Assembly: GCA_029339195.1 (NCBI GenBank)
Contig: JAPTJF010000096.1
Location: 1-64,000, forward strand
Reading direction: 5' to 3'
DNA from: Micractinium sp. NFX-FRZ
Lineage: Eukaryota > Chlorophyta > Trebouxiophyceae > Chlorellales > Chlorellaceae
DNA: 64,000 bases
The notes below the pieces were generated by a model. That model ran no database searches. It saw only the letters and a program-made list of their open reading frames with translations, and was not told the DNA's origin. The position numbers and the translations under genes were made by a program. Shown here in pieces: positions 43,832 to 55,811 of the stretch (position 1 is the stretch's first letter; each line of letters begins with the position of its first letter).

Positions 43832-46800
43832 ATGGAGTCGACAGGGGCCGGCCCGCTGGGCCGAGCCCCGCTGGCGGCGCTGAACCCCGCTCAACCCCGC
43901 CCTGACGCCGCCGTCGGCAGCAAGCCGCCACCGCTGGCCGCCGCCGCCGCTGCCCCACTGAGCTTCACTGCGTACCACACGGGATGGATGGACAAGCAGG
44001 AGGCAGCCTTCAAGGCCTGGCTGAACGCAGTGCTGCAGCCGGCGGCAGCTGCGGCCGATGATGCAGAGCAGGCGCATGGCCTGGCGTCGCGCCGCCTGGT
44101 GGCACGCCTGCGTGGCCTGCTCTGGCAGCTGTACAGCCAGGACCAGGAACTCATCAGGCAAGCGTGGCCGGTCAGGAGTGGCCTGTACATGAGATCTGCC
44201 TGGCCGGCTTGCTCTTCCTTAGCCCCCTCCTGTGGGTGCACCTGCCCAGCCTTGCATCGCCTGCTGTTGCTCCCTCCTGTACCCACCCAGGTCTTCACTT
44301 CCTGCTGCTCCCTTCCTCCCCTGCCCTATTCCCTGCAGCGTCATCCTCAAGGTGGAGCAGCGCATTGACGGTGGGCAGCTGCGCCTAAAGGACGAGGTGC
44401 GCAGGCTGTGGGTGCTTGTGTGCTGGCAGCCTGCTCCTGCGTGGATGTGTTCGTTGGCTGCTGTGTCATCGCTCCGTTAACCCACATGCGCGTGTCCCGC
44501 CTCCTGGCGTGTCTTCCACATGCACGTTCATGTTTACCATTGTGCAGGAGCACTGCATGAAGAGTGTGAAGGAGGGTGCCAATGCGCGGGCGGTGCTGGC
44601 TTCCTACCACCCACTCTGGCTCCGCCTGGGCATGGAGGTCGTCGTGGGGCACGCCCTGGCAGGTGCGTTTTTAGTGGGGACGGTGTGGGTGCCATCTGAT
44701 GCAAGAGTCAAACGGAAGAGCAACCTTTGAATAGGTTGGTCCCTGTTCATCAGCAGCGTTTCCAAGCGCTACTGTGTGCAGGCGATGATGGGCCGGTGCG
44801 ATCAGCTGACCTGGGCACATTTGTCCGCGAGCGCTTCATGAAGGAGCCCCAACTCTCCAAGCAGCACGCAACCAGCAGCAAAGCATATTGGGTGAGCGAG
44901 GGCGGAAGTAGATGCTGCTAGGTGATTGCTGAAGAGCAGGATGGATGTGAAGCGGCAGGCCCAAAGTCCGCAAATGGCCAGCCGACACACATAAGGCCAT
45001 CTTACCTGCAGGTTGCGCTCGCCAGGCTGGTGCTCAAGCGCTTCCTGCTGCTGGCGGCCCTTCTGGACCGGGCGGTGGCGCTGCCCAACCTGCCCAGCGG
45101 CACGCCCCTGCTGTTTCGGGTGGATAGCAAGCTCAAGGCATCGACCCAGGTTGGCTGGCTGCTCCTGGGAGGAACAGGGAGGGGAACTGATAGGGAGAAT
45201 GAAGCTTGCCTGCTGCTAGGCGTTGCTACCCTGCTCAAGTGTCACAGTCAAATGTCATAGTGGTAGCCCTAATAAACGCCACCGCCACACTGCACAGGTG
45301 CTATCGGAGTTCCTGCTGTCGCGGCTGGTAGGGGAGGGAGACGTGGTGCGCACGCTGGGCCGGCTGGGCTACAAGCTGGGCTACTCGCAGGACCCGCGCC
45401 GGGAGCTGAACTTTGCAGGCAAGTTGCTTGTTATAAGCTGGAGTGAGCGGATGCATGGGCAAGCAGGCAGCACCAGAAACTGGGTGACTGGAGGGTGACA
45501 ATTACATGCAGCAGACAGGCAATGCCCATGCATGCCCCTTCCCCTGCAGTGACCAACCTTGCAACAGACCTGCGCGACGGCTTGCGGCTGTGCAAGCTGG
45601 CAGAGCTGCTCACTGGTAAGCTTGAATCTGGGCTGAACGTGCGATCTCTGTGTCAAGAGCTCCACCTCATGCCTTCTGGTAAGCTTTGCTTGTGGATTGC
45701 ACCATCCATCTCCTTCTCAACGTCGTCGTCCACCTGCAGGGCACCAGCGCTTCTTCGACTCCACCCGCTTCCCCAGCGACCGGCGCCCCGTGCGGGTGGC
45801 CAACCTGCAGCTGGCACTGGATCAGTTTGCACGGGCGGGCCTGCCTATGCAGGGCATGCACACCCAGCGAGGCTGCACGGGGCCAGTGGCGGCAGCGGAC
45901 CTGGTGGACGGTGGCCGCGAAATGACGCTGAGCCTGCTGTGGCGCCTCATCCTGCACTTCCAGCTGCCTCAGGTGGGTTGAGTGCTGGGCAGGTCAGGGT
46001 GCCCATGCAAATGCAGTGCCGTTGATGCTTGTCCTCTGAACCGTGGTACCTCTCTCGCACTTCCCGCCCTGCAGCTCATCAGCTTGTCAGCAGTACGGGC
46101 CGAGATTGAGCTGATCAGATCCAAGGCTGCGCCAGGCGACGGCACAGCATTGGGCGGCCTCGACATCAACATGGAGGCAGCCTGTGGCAGTGTGCATGCT
46201 GCTGCGCTGCTGGAATGGACGCAGGCTGTCTGCGCTCGCCATGGGCTACCAGTGCGCACCTTTGGCCGCTGCTTCAGTGATGGTAGCGTCTTCTGCCTGT
46301 TGGTGAGAACATGTTGTCTTGGGTGGTTGGGGGTTGTTGGGGAGGGGGGCGAGACTGTCTGCCATGTGCCATTGCCGAGCTGTTGCAAAGCATTGCGGGC
46401 CGTGCCCCTGCTGGCATGCAGAATGTGTGACCTGTTGTGCCCTCCCTCTTCTTTATTTACTCCCACCCCAGGTCCACTACTACCTGGGCAGTGCATACGT
46501 CATGCTCAAAGATGTGCACATGCCGGCACAGCTCGCTGCTGCAAATGCGCAAGACGGTGAGATGCGTGCTTCCTGCGCTTCATTATGCTGCCTGGGCATG
46601 ACACGAGCGTACCTCCTCCTACAGCTTGTGCATCTGTTACTCACTCATGCGACCTTCCACTGCGGTGCGCAGTGACAGGTCCCCCCGGCAGCGGCGAGCT
46701 GGAGCGGGCGCGGCACAACTTTGCCATTGTGCAGGATGTGGTGGAATCACTGGGCGGCATCCCTGCCATGGTGTCAGCAGAGGACTTTGCGGTGCATGGC

Positions 46801-49800
46801 CACGACGAGAAGGGCTGCATCCTGTTCACCGCCTTCCTCTGCCACCGCCTGCTAGAGATCAGGTGGGATGTGAAGGGCTCGCGGGGTTATATGTGCCTAC
46901 CTGCACCTGGAGGCACTTACAAATGTGGCAAAACGTTGTTTGGTTGTCGGGCCAAGCACTCGGAATAGGCTGCCAGTCCATCTTCACCAACGGCCTGAGC
47001 CCCTGCCGTTGCGAATGGTGCAGCAAGGAGGAGCGAGCAGCGATGGTCATCCAGCGGCACTGGCGCAACCGGCAGCACACCAGGCCAGGCAAGTCGAAGG
47101 CAAAGGCAGACCTGCTGTGCCGCGCATTTGCCCGCCTGTGTAGCATGCCAGGTGGCAATTATGTTTCCAAGCCACTGTCTGCAGGCACAGCGCGCGAGCA
47201 CCTGTACAAGTGGATTGCGGCTGCGTCTGTGGTGCAGCGAGCAGTGAGGGCGTGGCAGCTGCGCCGGGGGTTGGAGCAGTTTGCGGAGCGCCGCAGGCGG
47301 GCTGTGGCAGCTGTGGTGCGCCTGCAAGCGCTGTGGCGGAGCCGGCCGGTGTACCGGGAGTACCAGCAGCTGCGGCAGGCGGCAACTTGCATACAGGTGA
47401 GCACGAGCTGTGCGCAAAGTGGAAATGGCCACTGGTTGAGGGCTCAGCCCTACTGGTTGAGGCTAGGGTTGAACTGGCTCTGTTTGGTGATCTCACCACA
47501 CTTCACTGCGACCCAAACACTTGCATCTCTGCCTAGCCTGTTTCCTATCCGATTATTGCAGCGCCTGCCTCCCATGCACATCTCTGATTGTCCTCCCACC
47601 CGCCATCTGCCTGCAGGCTGCTTACCGCGGCAAGCTGGCGCGGCGTGCAGTGTTCCACCACCATGTAGTGCCACGCATGCTGGAGGCAGGGCTTTGCAGC
47701 AAGCGGACAATGGAGGCCAGCAGGTGCGGGGAGGAGGATGCTAGATGGAATGCTTGGTGCTTTGTATACTCCATATAAATGTGCCATGTGCTGTACAGAA
47801 TCCCAGCTCCTGCTATGCATGCTGCATCTGATGCCAAACAGAGCCTCAATGCCCCTCTGACGATGCCTGCCTTGCTGTCTGGCTTCTGCTGTATGTCACA
47901 GGTATGAGGGCCGCCTGGTCAGGGCGGCCGTCCACATGCAGGCACTGCGCCGTGGCAGCGTGCTCCGCCGCCAGTTCCTGCAGCAGCGCAGCGCTGCGGT
48001 GTTGATCCAGGCGGCGGTGCGCAGGCACCAGCAGCGGGCGCGGTTCCTGCAGCAGCGCGCTGCGGCTGTTGCCATTCAGGCCAGCTGGCGGCGCCACGCG
48101 GCCATGCAGGAGCTCACACAGGCCCGGGTGAGAAAAAGGTCGTGCTTCTTGTGTAAAAGTGAGCTGCATTCCATGTGAACTCCAGGCCATGTGCATTTGA
48201 GCATCCCTCCCATCATGCTCTGTCTCCCACCTGCAGGCGGCCGCCACAGTGGTGCAGGCCGCCTGGCGGCGCTCGCACGCACAGCGGCAGTACCAGCAGC
48301 TGCGGACAGCTGCAGTTGCAGTGCAGGCAGCCTGGAGAGCTCGCCAGGCTCGGCTGCTGCTGCAACAGCTGCAGGCAGCACAGCGATTGCAGGCAGCTGC
48401 AGTTGTGGTACAGGCGGCCTGGCGGGCGCGTCAGGCTCGGCTGCTGCTGCTGCAGCTCATGGCAGCACAGCGCATGCAGGCAGCAGCAGTTGTGTTGCAG
48501 GCAGCCTGGCGGGGCCGGCAGGCCCGGCTGTTGCTGCAGCAGCACAAGGCAGCGCAGCTCATCCAGGCAGCCTGGAGGGGCCACTCTGTTCGCCAGCAGG
48601 TGCAAGAGCAGCAGGTAGCAGCAGTGCACATTCAAGCAGCCTGGCGTGGCTTTGCGGCACGGAGTGCCTTCTTGCAGCAACGGCAGGCTGCAGTGGTGCT
48701 GCAGGCAGCAGCGCGGGGCCTGGCTGCCCGTCGTCAGCTCCTGCTACGCAAGCAGGCGGCGGTGCGCATCCAGGCAGCTTGGCGCGGCTTTGTGGTGCGG
48801 CACCTGCTGCACCGCAACCAAGCAGCAGCCATCATCCAAAGGTGCGCCCGGCATGTGGGGTTGCATGCGAAACTCGGCGGAAGTGGTTGGGGCCAAATGT
48901 GTGCTTCTTCCAACCTTGCATTTACACACATAAACTGCTCGTTCATTCTTCTTGCTGTCTCCCCGCCCGCAGCCATGTCCGTGGCTTCCTGGTGCGCCAG
49001 CACCTGCAGCAGCAGCATGCTGCAGCAACGGCCATCCAGCGTGCAGTACGCGGTTACCAGGCGCGCAAGCGGGCGGCGGCTGTGGCAGCTGTCAAGCGGC
49101 AGATGGCGGAGATGGCGCGCCTGCTGCAGGAGTATCAAAAGCGCAGTGCGTCAGCTGCCCGCATCCAGGTGCGGCTGTTGTGGTGTAGATGTAGGGTTGA
49201 CAGAGGATGCTGCGTGGGGAAGAGGCAGCGTCCTTTCCCAGGCTCCTCAAGAGCCTTGTTAGTGCCGTGTATGCCGAGGACTTCCGACTGTTCAATGTTG
49301 TGCTGATGCCCTCTGCAGGCAGCGTACCGAGGGCACGTGGGGCGCACAGAGTACCGCCGGCGGCTGGCTGTGTACCAAGAGCAGCAGCGGCTGCAGCTGG
49401 AGCGCGAGGCGGCAGCGCTGGCAGTCATTGCACCGTGGGCCGAGACATTCAGGGCGCGGGTGTGGTTCCTGCGGGCGCGCCGGGCGGCGCCTGTGCTGCA
49501 GCGCTGGTGGCGGCAGGAGTACATGCGGCGGCAGGCAGCAGCAGTCACCGTCCAGGCGGCAGTGCGGTGCTTCCTGGCGCAGCAGCAACTGCAGCGCAGC
49601 CGGCAAGCTGTGCTCGCGCTGCAGGTGTGTACAACCTGGCTGGTGGCTGGGCCGCTGTACATGGCTGGGGCCATGTTGCAGAAGTTTGCCAGGGTTGCCT
49701 GGCTTATTGCGTGTGCGCATTCCAGATGAACCTGTTAGTTAGTACTAAAGCTTGCTCTTTGTTGTTGTGCAGGCAGCCTGGCGGGGCTATCATGTGCGTG

Positions 49801-51201
49801 CGGCCCACCCTCACCACAAGCAGCTGTCCCAAATCCGCCTCCGGCTGGCATCCGCCAACGTCAATGCAGGTCTGTCCTCCGGACGTGTGTGTTCTCCATT
49901 GTGTGCTAGTGGCAGTTGCTCTGCCATCGTGAAGGAGTCTAACTCTTCCCCTTTATGCTCCCTGCCCTAACAAGCGCTGGCACACTGATAAGCTTCCATT
50001 ACTCTTCCCGCCTTGCTGCAGCCAACGCACCGCACCGCTCGCTTGGGCACCGGACACGCGCCCACCTGGATGCCCTGCTGTCCGCCAAGCACCCATCTTC
50101 GGTGCGTTGTGAGGCAGGGTTTCTTATGGGCTTCATGTGTGGTGAGAAGGGAGGCCTTGATGCTGGCAGGGTGCCGGGCAAGTCTACCTTAGAGCCATTG
50201 CATCTCACTTGACCTGCGTGTAATGCCGCCCTCCCTGGCCGCCCTCGCAGGCGGTGTCTGCTCTCAACGGCCTGGCCCTGTGCACCGAGGCAGTGCTTGC
50301 CTGCGGAGACATTGCTGTCGCGAATGGAGGCCTGCCAGTGCTGCTGGGCATCGTGCAGGCCTCCAGCCGCAGCAAGGAGGCAGCAGAGGCGCTGCGCGCA
50401 TCCCTGCTGTGCCTCACCAACATCTGCCGCTCCAGGTGGGTGGGTGTACATCGGGCCGCTTAGGATGTGTGTGTCAAGGTTGCGTGTGGCTTGCACGAGG
50501 CACTGCGCTTGGGACACACTATGATCGCTTCAACTTGTGCATTGTTTACGTCTGCAGGCAGCACGGCGACACGGTGTTTGAGACAGAAGGGGTGCTATCC
50601 AGCCTGGGAGACCACCTGCAGCAGCAGCGCGACAAGGAGGTGGGTAGGGAAGTGGGGCACGGGGGCCGCATGGTTGTTCCTGGACACGTCTTGCATGTAA
50701 CAGTGCATGGTGCTGTGACTGAAATGATGCTCTAGTAGCTGGTTCTCACTACATGGCTCCAAAGGGAGGCATTCCCACACACTCAACAGCTTGTCACTCA
50801 CCCCCTTACCAAGTACTGCTCCCCCTCCTGTCTGCCCGCAGGATGTGTTCATGGCGGTGCTGGGCCTCTGGCGGCGACTAGTGTGCGGCCACGCTGTGCG
50901 CGCTCTGTCTCTGGCGCGCCAGCCCGACGTCATGGCCAAGCTGGAGGGTGTGGCCCGCCTGCTGGCGCTCAAGCAGGCAGCAGACCAGAAGTACTTGGTG
51001 AAGCTGGAGGAGCAGAAGGGGTCAGACAGGTCGGCAAAGCAGGCCACAAAGGCGCTGCTGGCCACCAGCCGGCAGCTCGGCGCGCTGCAGGTGGTGCTGG
51101 CAGCAGCGGGGGGCGGGAACCCTGCGGGCAAGGCAGGAGCGCAGGCGGTGGATCTGGGCAAGAACACGCTGGTGCGCGAGGTGCTGCGGGCGCAGAAGTA
51201 A
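43832..51201 (+). CDS. ASPM-type spindle-pole protein with CH domains and IQ repeats
   Basis: Microtubule minus-end/spindle-pole protein of the ASPM (abnormal spindle) family. Twenty-three exons joined in phase give about 1396 residues. Order: Ala-rich N-terminus; helical ASPM core (HCMKSVKEGANARAVLASYH, VALARLVLKRFLLLAALLDR); first calponin-homology region (VTNLATDLRDGLRLCKLAEL, then LSLLWRLILHFQLPQ); second (LLEWTQAVCARHGLPVRTFG, FSDGSVFCLLVHYYLG); then VIQRHWRNRQ and a long array of calmodulin-binding IQ motifs. That array (about residues 600-1110) includes many AAVVVQAAWRARQAR-type units, most of them in exon 16 (48237-48841). The C-terminus is helical and ARM-like (AVSALNGLALCTEAVLACGD; LRASLLCLTNICRS). 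Introns 1, 6 and 12 begin with GC. The start MESTGAGPLG is the first ATG. Animal ASPM is far longer, mainly through more IQ repeats. Confidence 0.93.
48237..48841 (+). repeat. IQ-motif array exon of the ASPM gene
   Basis: A single 605-base exon codes tandem IQ units of 22-24 residues. Adjacent units are very alike at DNA level (AGGCAGCCTGGCGGG-type blocks), so recent unit duplication is likely. Confidence 0.85.
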
Positions 51202-51686
51202 GGAAGGAGGCTGATGGGATGTGTCGCATTCCTGAGCCCGCCGGGGCACTGAAATGATCGCTCACGCAACATGAAGACAAGTGAAAGCCCTGGTGTAACT
51301 GATGGGAGCCTTGTAAAGTGGCTTGCTTGCAACGATGGCACATGAGGTGTAAGCCACGGGCTTGCTGAGGCTACACTGCTGGCTGGGGAGCTCAAGATGC
51401 ATAGCAGACCATCCTGCCGGTACAAATCAGCTCCTGCTTCCAGGCTGGAGGCGATCATTTTCACAAACAAACGTGTGCAGCACATATTTCCACATACTGT
51501 CAACAACGCTGTTCAAGCCAGCAGTCTGGCAGGTGCAGCAATAGTATCCGAAGTCGAACCGTATGACTGCATGGCAACAGGTCCTATGGAAGTCAGCTTA
51601 GCTTGCCATGCACACAAACCAGAGGTGTTGCACAAGGTGGGGCGCGCTATGGGAGCATTGGACGAGTGGAGTGTCGTGCGGCTCTC
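51202..51686. other. Convergent intergenic, ASPM and SufC 3' ends
   Basis: Both 3' untranslated regions, with a plus-strand TGTAA at 51294-51298. No exon seen. Confidence 0.55.
51294..51298 (+). terminator. TGTAA polyadenylation signal, ASPM
   Basis: TGTAA 93 bases past the ASPM stop. Confidence 0.55.
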
Positions 51687-53983
51687 TCAGATTCTCAGCA
51701 CGCCCCCCCTCTTGTGCCCCTCTCTCTCCATCTGTGGGCCGTACCCTTCCCTCTCCAGCTCCTCCACAAGCTCCATACCCCCCTGAGCAATGATCTGCCC
51801 AGCATCTATGATGTGCACACAGTCGGGGCGGATGAGGCTGAGCAGCCGCTGCAGCAGCAGCGTTGGATGGGCATGGGGCAGGAGGTGAGCAGCAGCGGGG
51901 CGGCAGGGTGCAGGCAAGTTGGGGGGACACCGCACAGACAGCTGAACAAGGCTGTGCCAGTCACATTGATGCACCAGCTGCCAGGCGTGCCTTGTAGTGT
52001 GTGATGAGGAGCATGGTCATGCGTGGCCGCTTCGCACGCATGCCCTGGACCGCTGCCGCCACAGCGTGAAGCGCATCCAGGTCCAGGCCTGCAGGAGGAA
52101 AGGAGCGCGTCCATCCATGGCGCCTGGCCCGGTTCCAGAAGCTGCTAGGTTCATTAACCGCCAGATGCACACACTTCCCTTCCCCTCGCTGTGCTTCACA
52201 GCCCTTGTGCAGGGCTCAACACTCGCCTGAGTCTACTTCATCCAGGATGGCGAGGTCGGGCTCCAGACAAGCCAGCTGTAACATCTCGTTCAGCTTCTTC
52301 TCCCCGCCTGGAACATGGAAAAGAGGGCGCAGAGACTGGGTAGGTAGCTCTAGGCATTAGGGTCGAATCAAACTGTGCCATGGTGCGTTTTGGCTGGCGG
52401 AAAAGTAAGCTTGAAGCTTGAGTCCAGGGGGAGTGATGCACGTGAATGGTGGGCAGCGCCTGCGTGGCCCCACTTGCCTGAGAAGCCGACGTTGACGCTG
52501 CGACTCAGGAAGGATGGGTCCATGCCCAGTGCAGACAGCTGGAGGGAGGAGCGCGTGAGGGGAGAAGGAAATGGCATTGAATTGGGCAAGCGGGCAGGAA
52601 GTCAAGCAGACAGGCAGGCAGGCGGAACCTGTAAGTGACACTGGCCGTCCGGCACATACCTTTGGCCAGCGGCTGACAGACAGGCACTTGTGACCAAAGA
52701 TTCACAGGCAGCATACCTGCACGCCGTCCCTCAACCCTACATGGCCTGATCCCCAAGGCACCTTGCTTGTGACGTAGGCAAAGGCTTCCAAAGGGTCCAA
52801 CTCTGGCTGGCCCCGTGCCCTGCGGATCGCATTGCAGCTCAGCTGCAGAAAGTCCACGTTGCTCACACCCGGCACCGCCACGGCATTCTGAAAGCTACAC
52901 ATCCACGGGAAGGGGCCGGTTGAGGGCGTGTTGTGCAGGAGGCTGGTGGGTATGTTGTGGGCAAGCGTGCCTTGCTCTACTGCTGAGCCTCACATGGCGC
53001 CCCTGTGGGCACAGTGCTCTGTGCTTGCCGTCCTGCCTGCCGCCACCCGGTAAGTACGTAGTACCGTAGTACTGCCGGCACAGCACTACCAGCCAGCCAC
53101 CCCGCGCCCAGCGGCCCAACTGACGGCCTGCCGGCCTCTACAATCCTTGCTGCCTGCCCTCTGGACACATAATGAATGCGCAGCGGCACGTTCTCGGCCG
53201 GCCCCCAATCGCCAGCAGTCATCATGCAAGTAAGGCCGTCAGGCAGCCCAGGTTCCGGACAAAGGCCGCTCGCCCCCCAGTGTGTGCTCACCTGAGGAAC
53301 AGGCCCAGTCGAGCACGCTGCTCCGGCCGCAGCGCCAGCAGGTCTTGGCCCTTGAACGTGGCGCTGCCGCTGGTGACAATGTAGCCTGGGTGCCCAACCA
53401 GCACCTGCACTGCCACGCGGCAGCGCCTTGGGGCAAAAGCTATGATTCCATTGGAGCGTTCGGGTGGCCGCTAGCGCTGAGCTAGCACCTCGCTGCCTTG
53501 GCTCATGATGACAAGGTGTGCTGCACCAGCCGCACCCTCCACACGCCTGCTTAGTATCCCACCCACCCACCCACCCTTCCACCTGCCACCCACCTTTGCT
53601 AGCGTGCTCTTGCCCGAGCCGTTCTTGCCCATCACAGCGTGCACTTCGCCCTCCCTCATCGCAAGGTCCACGCCGTTCAGAATCAGCGGGTGCCCATGCT
53701 CACTGCCCACGCTAATGCCGCCTTTCATCGTCTGGTGCCCGCTAGTGGCTGCCACCTGTGCTGACAGGCCCCGGACGTCAAGCACCACTGGCTCATCCGA
53801 GGTTTTGCAGGCGGCGCTGCCGCCGGCAGCTGCGGCGCTTGAGCTGCTGGTGGCTGCTGGCGCGTCTCGGGGCGGCCGGCGCAGCCGCTGCCGCGCCGGC
53901 GCCACTCCTGCTGTCCGCCTGGTGACGCATCCTGCTCCGTTCTGGTGGGTGCTGCAGCAGCAAGCATGGTTGCCGCTGCACAT
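51687..53983 (-). CDS. SUFC: SufC ATPase of plastid Fe-S cluster assembly
   Basis: ABC-type ATPase that works with SufB and SufD to build Fe-S clusters in the plastid stroma. Seven exons: 53983-53594, 53404-53292, 52894-52762, 52538-52478, 52307-52227, 52088-51991, 51848-51687; about 345 residues. The first 60 residues are a Cys/Arg/Ala-rich transit peptide. Walker A is [12 protein letters not shown]; the Q-loop region is [19 protein letters not shown], with the SufC-specific VPGV; the signature is [17 protein letters not shown]; Walker B is [16 protein letters not shown]; the switch His lies in [16 protein letters not shown]. Introns 4, 5 and 6 all begin with GC (TCAG|GCAAGT, TCAG|GCGAGT, CAAG|GCACGC), each forced by these motifs. 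The start is the first in-frame ATG at 53983. Confidence 0.94.
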
Positions 53984-54556
53984 ATCCAAGGCAAAGCTAG
54001 AACGCCGCAACCCTTGTAGTAGCAGCTCTTGTGTGCCTTGGACAGGTCAAGAGAGACAAGCAAAGTACACACAGACGCTAGCAGGTTTGACAAGGCACTC
54101 AACCTCCCAGCATGCCAGCTCTGCACACCGCACTTGGCAGGGGGAAGGTCGAAGAGCACGACAGCCTCCGAGGGCCAGAGCGTCGACATGCACGCTTGCC
54201 CGCAGCTTTCAAGTGAGACCATATATTCACCCCCGCAGCAGCACCCTCCAGGCCGTCCCTAGTTGACCGGCTCTCCACCCTTCTGTGTACGAGCTCACTT
54301 AACCCTCGGTCGAGGCGCCAAAGCCGGTCGAGGCCCCTCAGCCCGCAGCCGTGGTCCAAGCCCACTTGCGCGTCAGGTGGCGGAGCGGCAGCCCTGGGTG
54401 AGTTTACACCTCGCAGCGCTGCCAGAGGTGAGACTTTCAGCCCAGCCTGCACCGGTGCCTGCTGCACTTCCGGCATTATGCCACATGCACTTGCATGAAG
54501 CAAAACGGAACGCGTGCTGAATAAATGTCCCGTGTTGCTGCAGCAGGGAAGGTCTA
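53984..54556. promoter_or_regulatory. Divergent promoter region, SufC and small unknown gene
   Basis: 573 bases between opposed start codons. Contains short frames only; assumed to hold both promoters. Confidence 0.4.
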
Positions 54557-55309
54557 ATGGGGCAGCTTCCGGCGGCGCCGCCACTTGACGAGTCCCATGC
54601 GGCAGCCGCAGGTAGCAGCCCCTCAGAGCTGCTCACAGACGCAGCAACAGCGGCTTCAGACCACGGCTCAGAGTCCGAAGCAGCGCCGCAGCCCTACACA
54701 GCAGCAGGTATGGTGGTCAACCACTCAAAGAATGCCCTGTGTGTGTCGTTTATCAGGTAAGCTTAGAAACTGCACGGCCTTGACGCTACCCCCTCCGAAG
54801 CCCAGCAGAGTAGGCTTCCAATGTCACACATGTGTATAGGCCACCCCCCTGTCAGCCTGTGCCGCCACCCTCCTCCCACCCACTTGTGGCTGCAGTGACG
54901 TACTTAATGGACACCTTGGGATCACCTCTCCCTGTATCTTTCACAGGTGTGCAAATGCTCTTGCCCTGAATGCCGCGGGTTATTCCGGTAGCTCAACATT
55001 GGTGTTGCTGCACATGATCATCCCTGACTTTGCACTTCCCAGCACAGTGCAGCACCCCAGCTGACAGCTCACCTGCATGTATGCCCTGGTGCATGTGCAG
55101 GCATGATGCAGGCACCATGGCCGGCCCCTCCCGGCCACATTGTTGCTCATGTGCTGCCCCCGCAGCAGCCACATCCCAGTGCTGATGTGCCGGCGCTGGT
55201 AAGCCAGCAGGCAGCTGCACATGGCGATGTGGCAGGCACACGCTGCACTGCACCAGGAAAAAACACCCAGCAGGCATCAGCAACGGCTGAGCAGCCACGA
55301 GCTGAGTAA
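54557..55309 (+). CDS. Small Ala/Pro-rich protein, unknown
   Basis: Two-exon model: 54557-54707 and 55101-55309, about 119 residues. The join is phase 1 with a good GTATGG donor and GTGCAG acceptor. The sequence (MGQLPAAPPLDESHAAAAGS, then APWPAPPGHIVAHVLPPQQP) is low-complexity with no family signature. Open reading through both exons in a GC-rich region is weak evidence, so the gene may be larger, shorter or false. Met-Gly at the start would allow N-myristoylation only if the context fits, and I cannot judge that. Confidence 0.4.
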
Positions 55310-55811
55310 GCCTGTGGTGAAGAACGCAGGATGTATCACCAACTTCTTGGCTCCATTTGGCCGCTTGCAAGCTAACATTGGGTCATTCCCTTTGATTCGC
55401 CGCGCCAATGGCGCCGCGCCGCCATGCAGTGCGTTGCTTCCTTCTGCTCTGCTTGTGCTTTGCACTCTGCCATCTGCTCCCATCCATCGTGTCTCGCCAT
55501 CAACAGCGTATTGCCCCGCAGTCTGAGCTTATGCGGCTGTGAAGCACTTGCCACTGTCGCATTCCTCGCTGCGCCCTGGGGCTCCTTGCCGCGCCCGACT
55601 GGCGACTGCTTTTCTTGCTTACGTTTTCACAGTGTTGGTACCGGCAGGTCTACCGGCTACAGAAGGGTGTGAGGGTGCCAGAGCAGGAGCATAAAGCAGG
55701 GGGAGGGGGAGTTCTTCTCGATGGGGGGTTTTAAATTGCCGCTGATGCTAGGGGTACAGAGGGGGGTGCCGCCAAGGGGGTGGGAACCAACATGCTCGCC
55801 GGGGCGGCTGC
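55310..55811. other. Intergenic, PsaE 3' side
   Basis: Between the small unknown gene and the PsaE stop. Short frames only; contains G-rich stretches near 55685-55790. No gene seen. Confidence 0.5.

Noticed and set aside
48191..49306. Second long plus frame over the ASPM IQ array
   Set aside because: Alternate frame of repeated GCAGGC-rich DNA; the IQ frame carries the family motifs.
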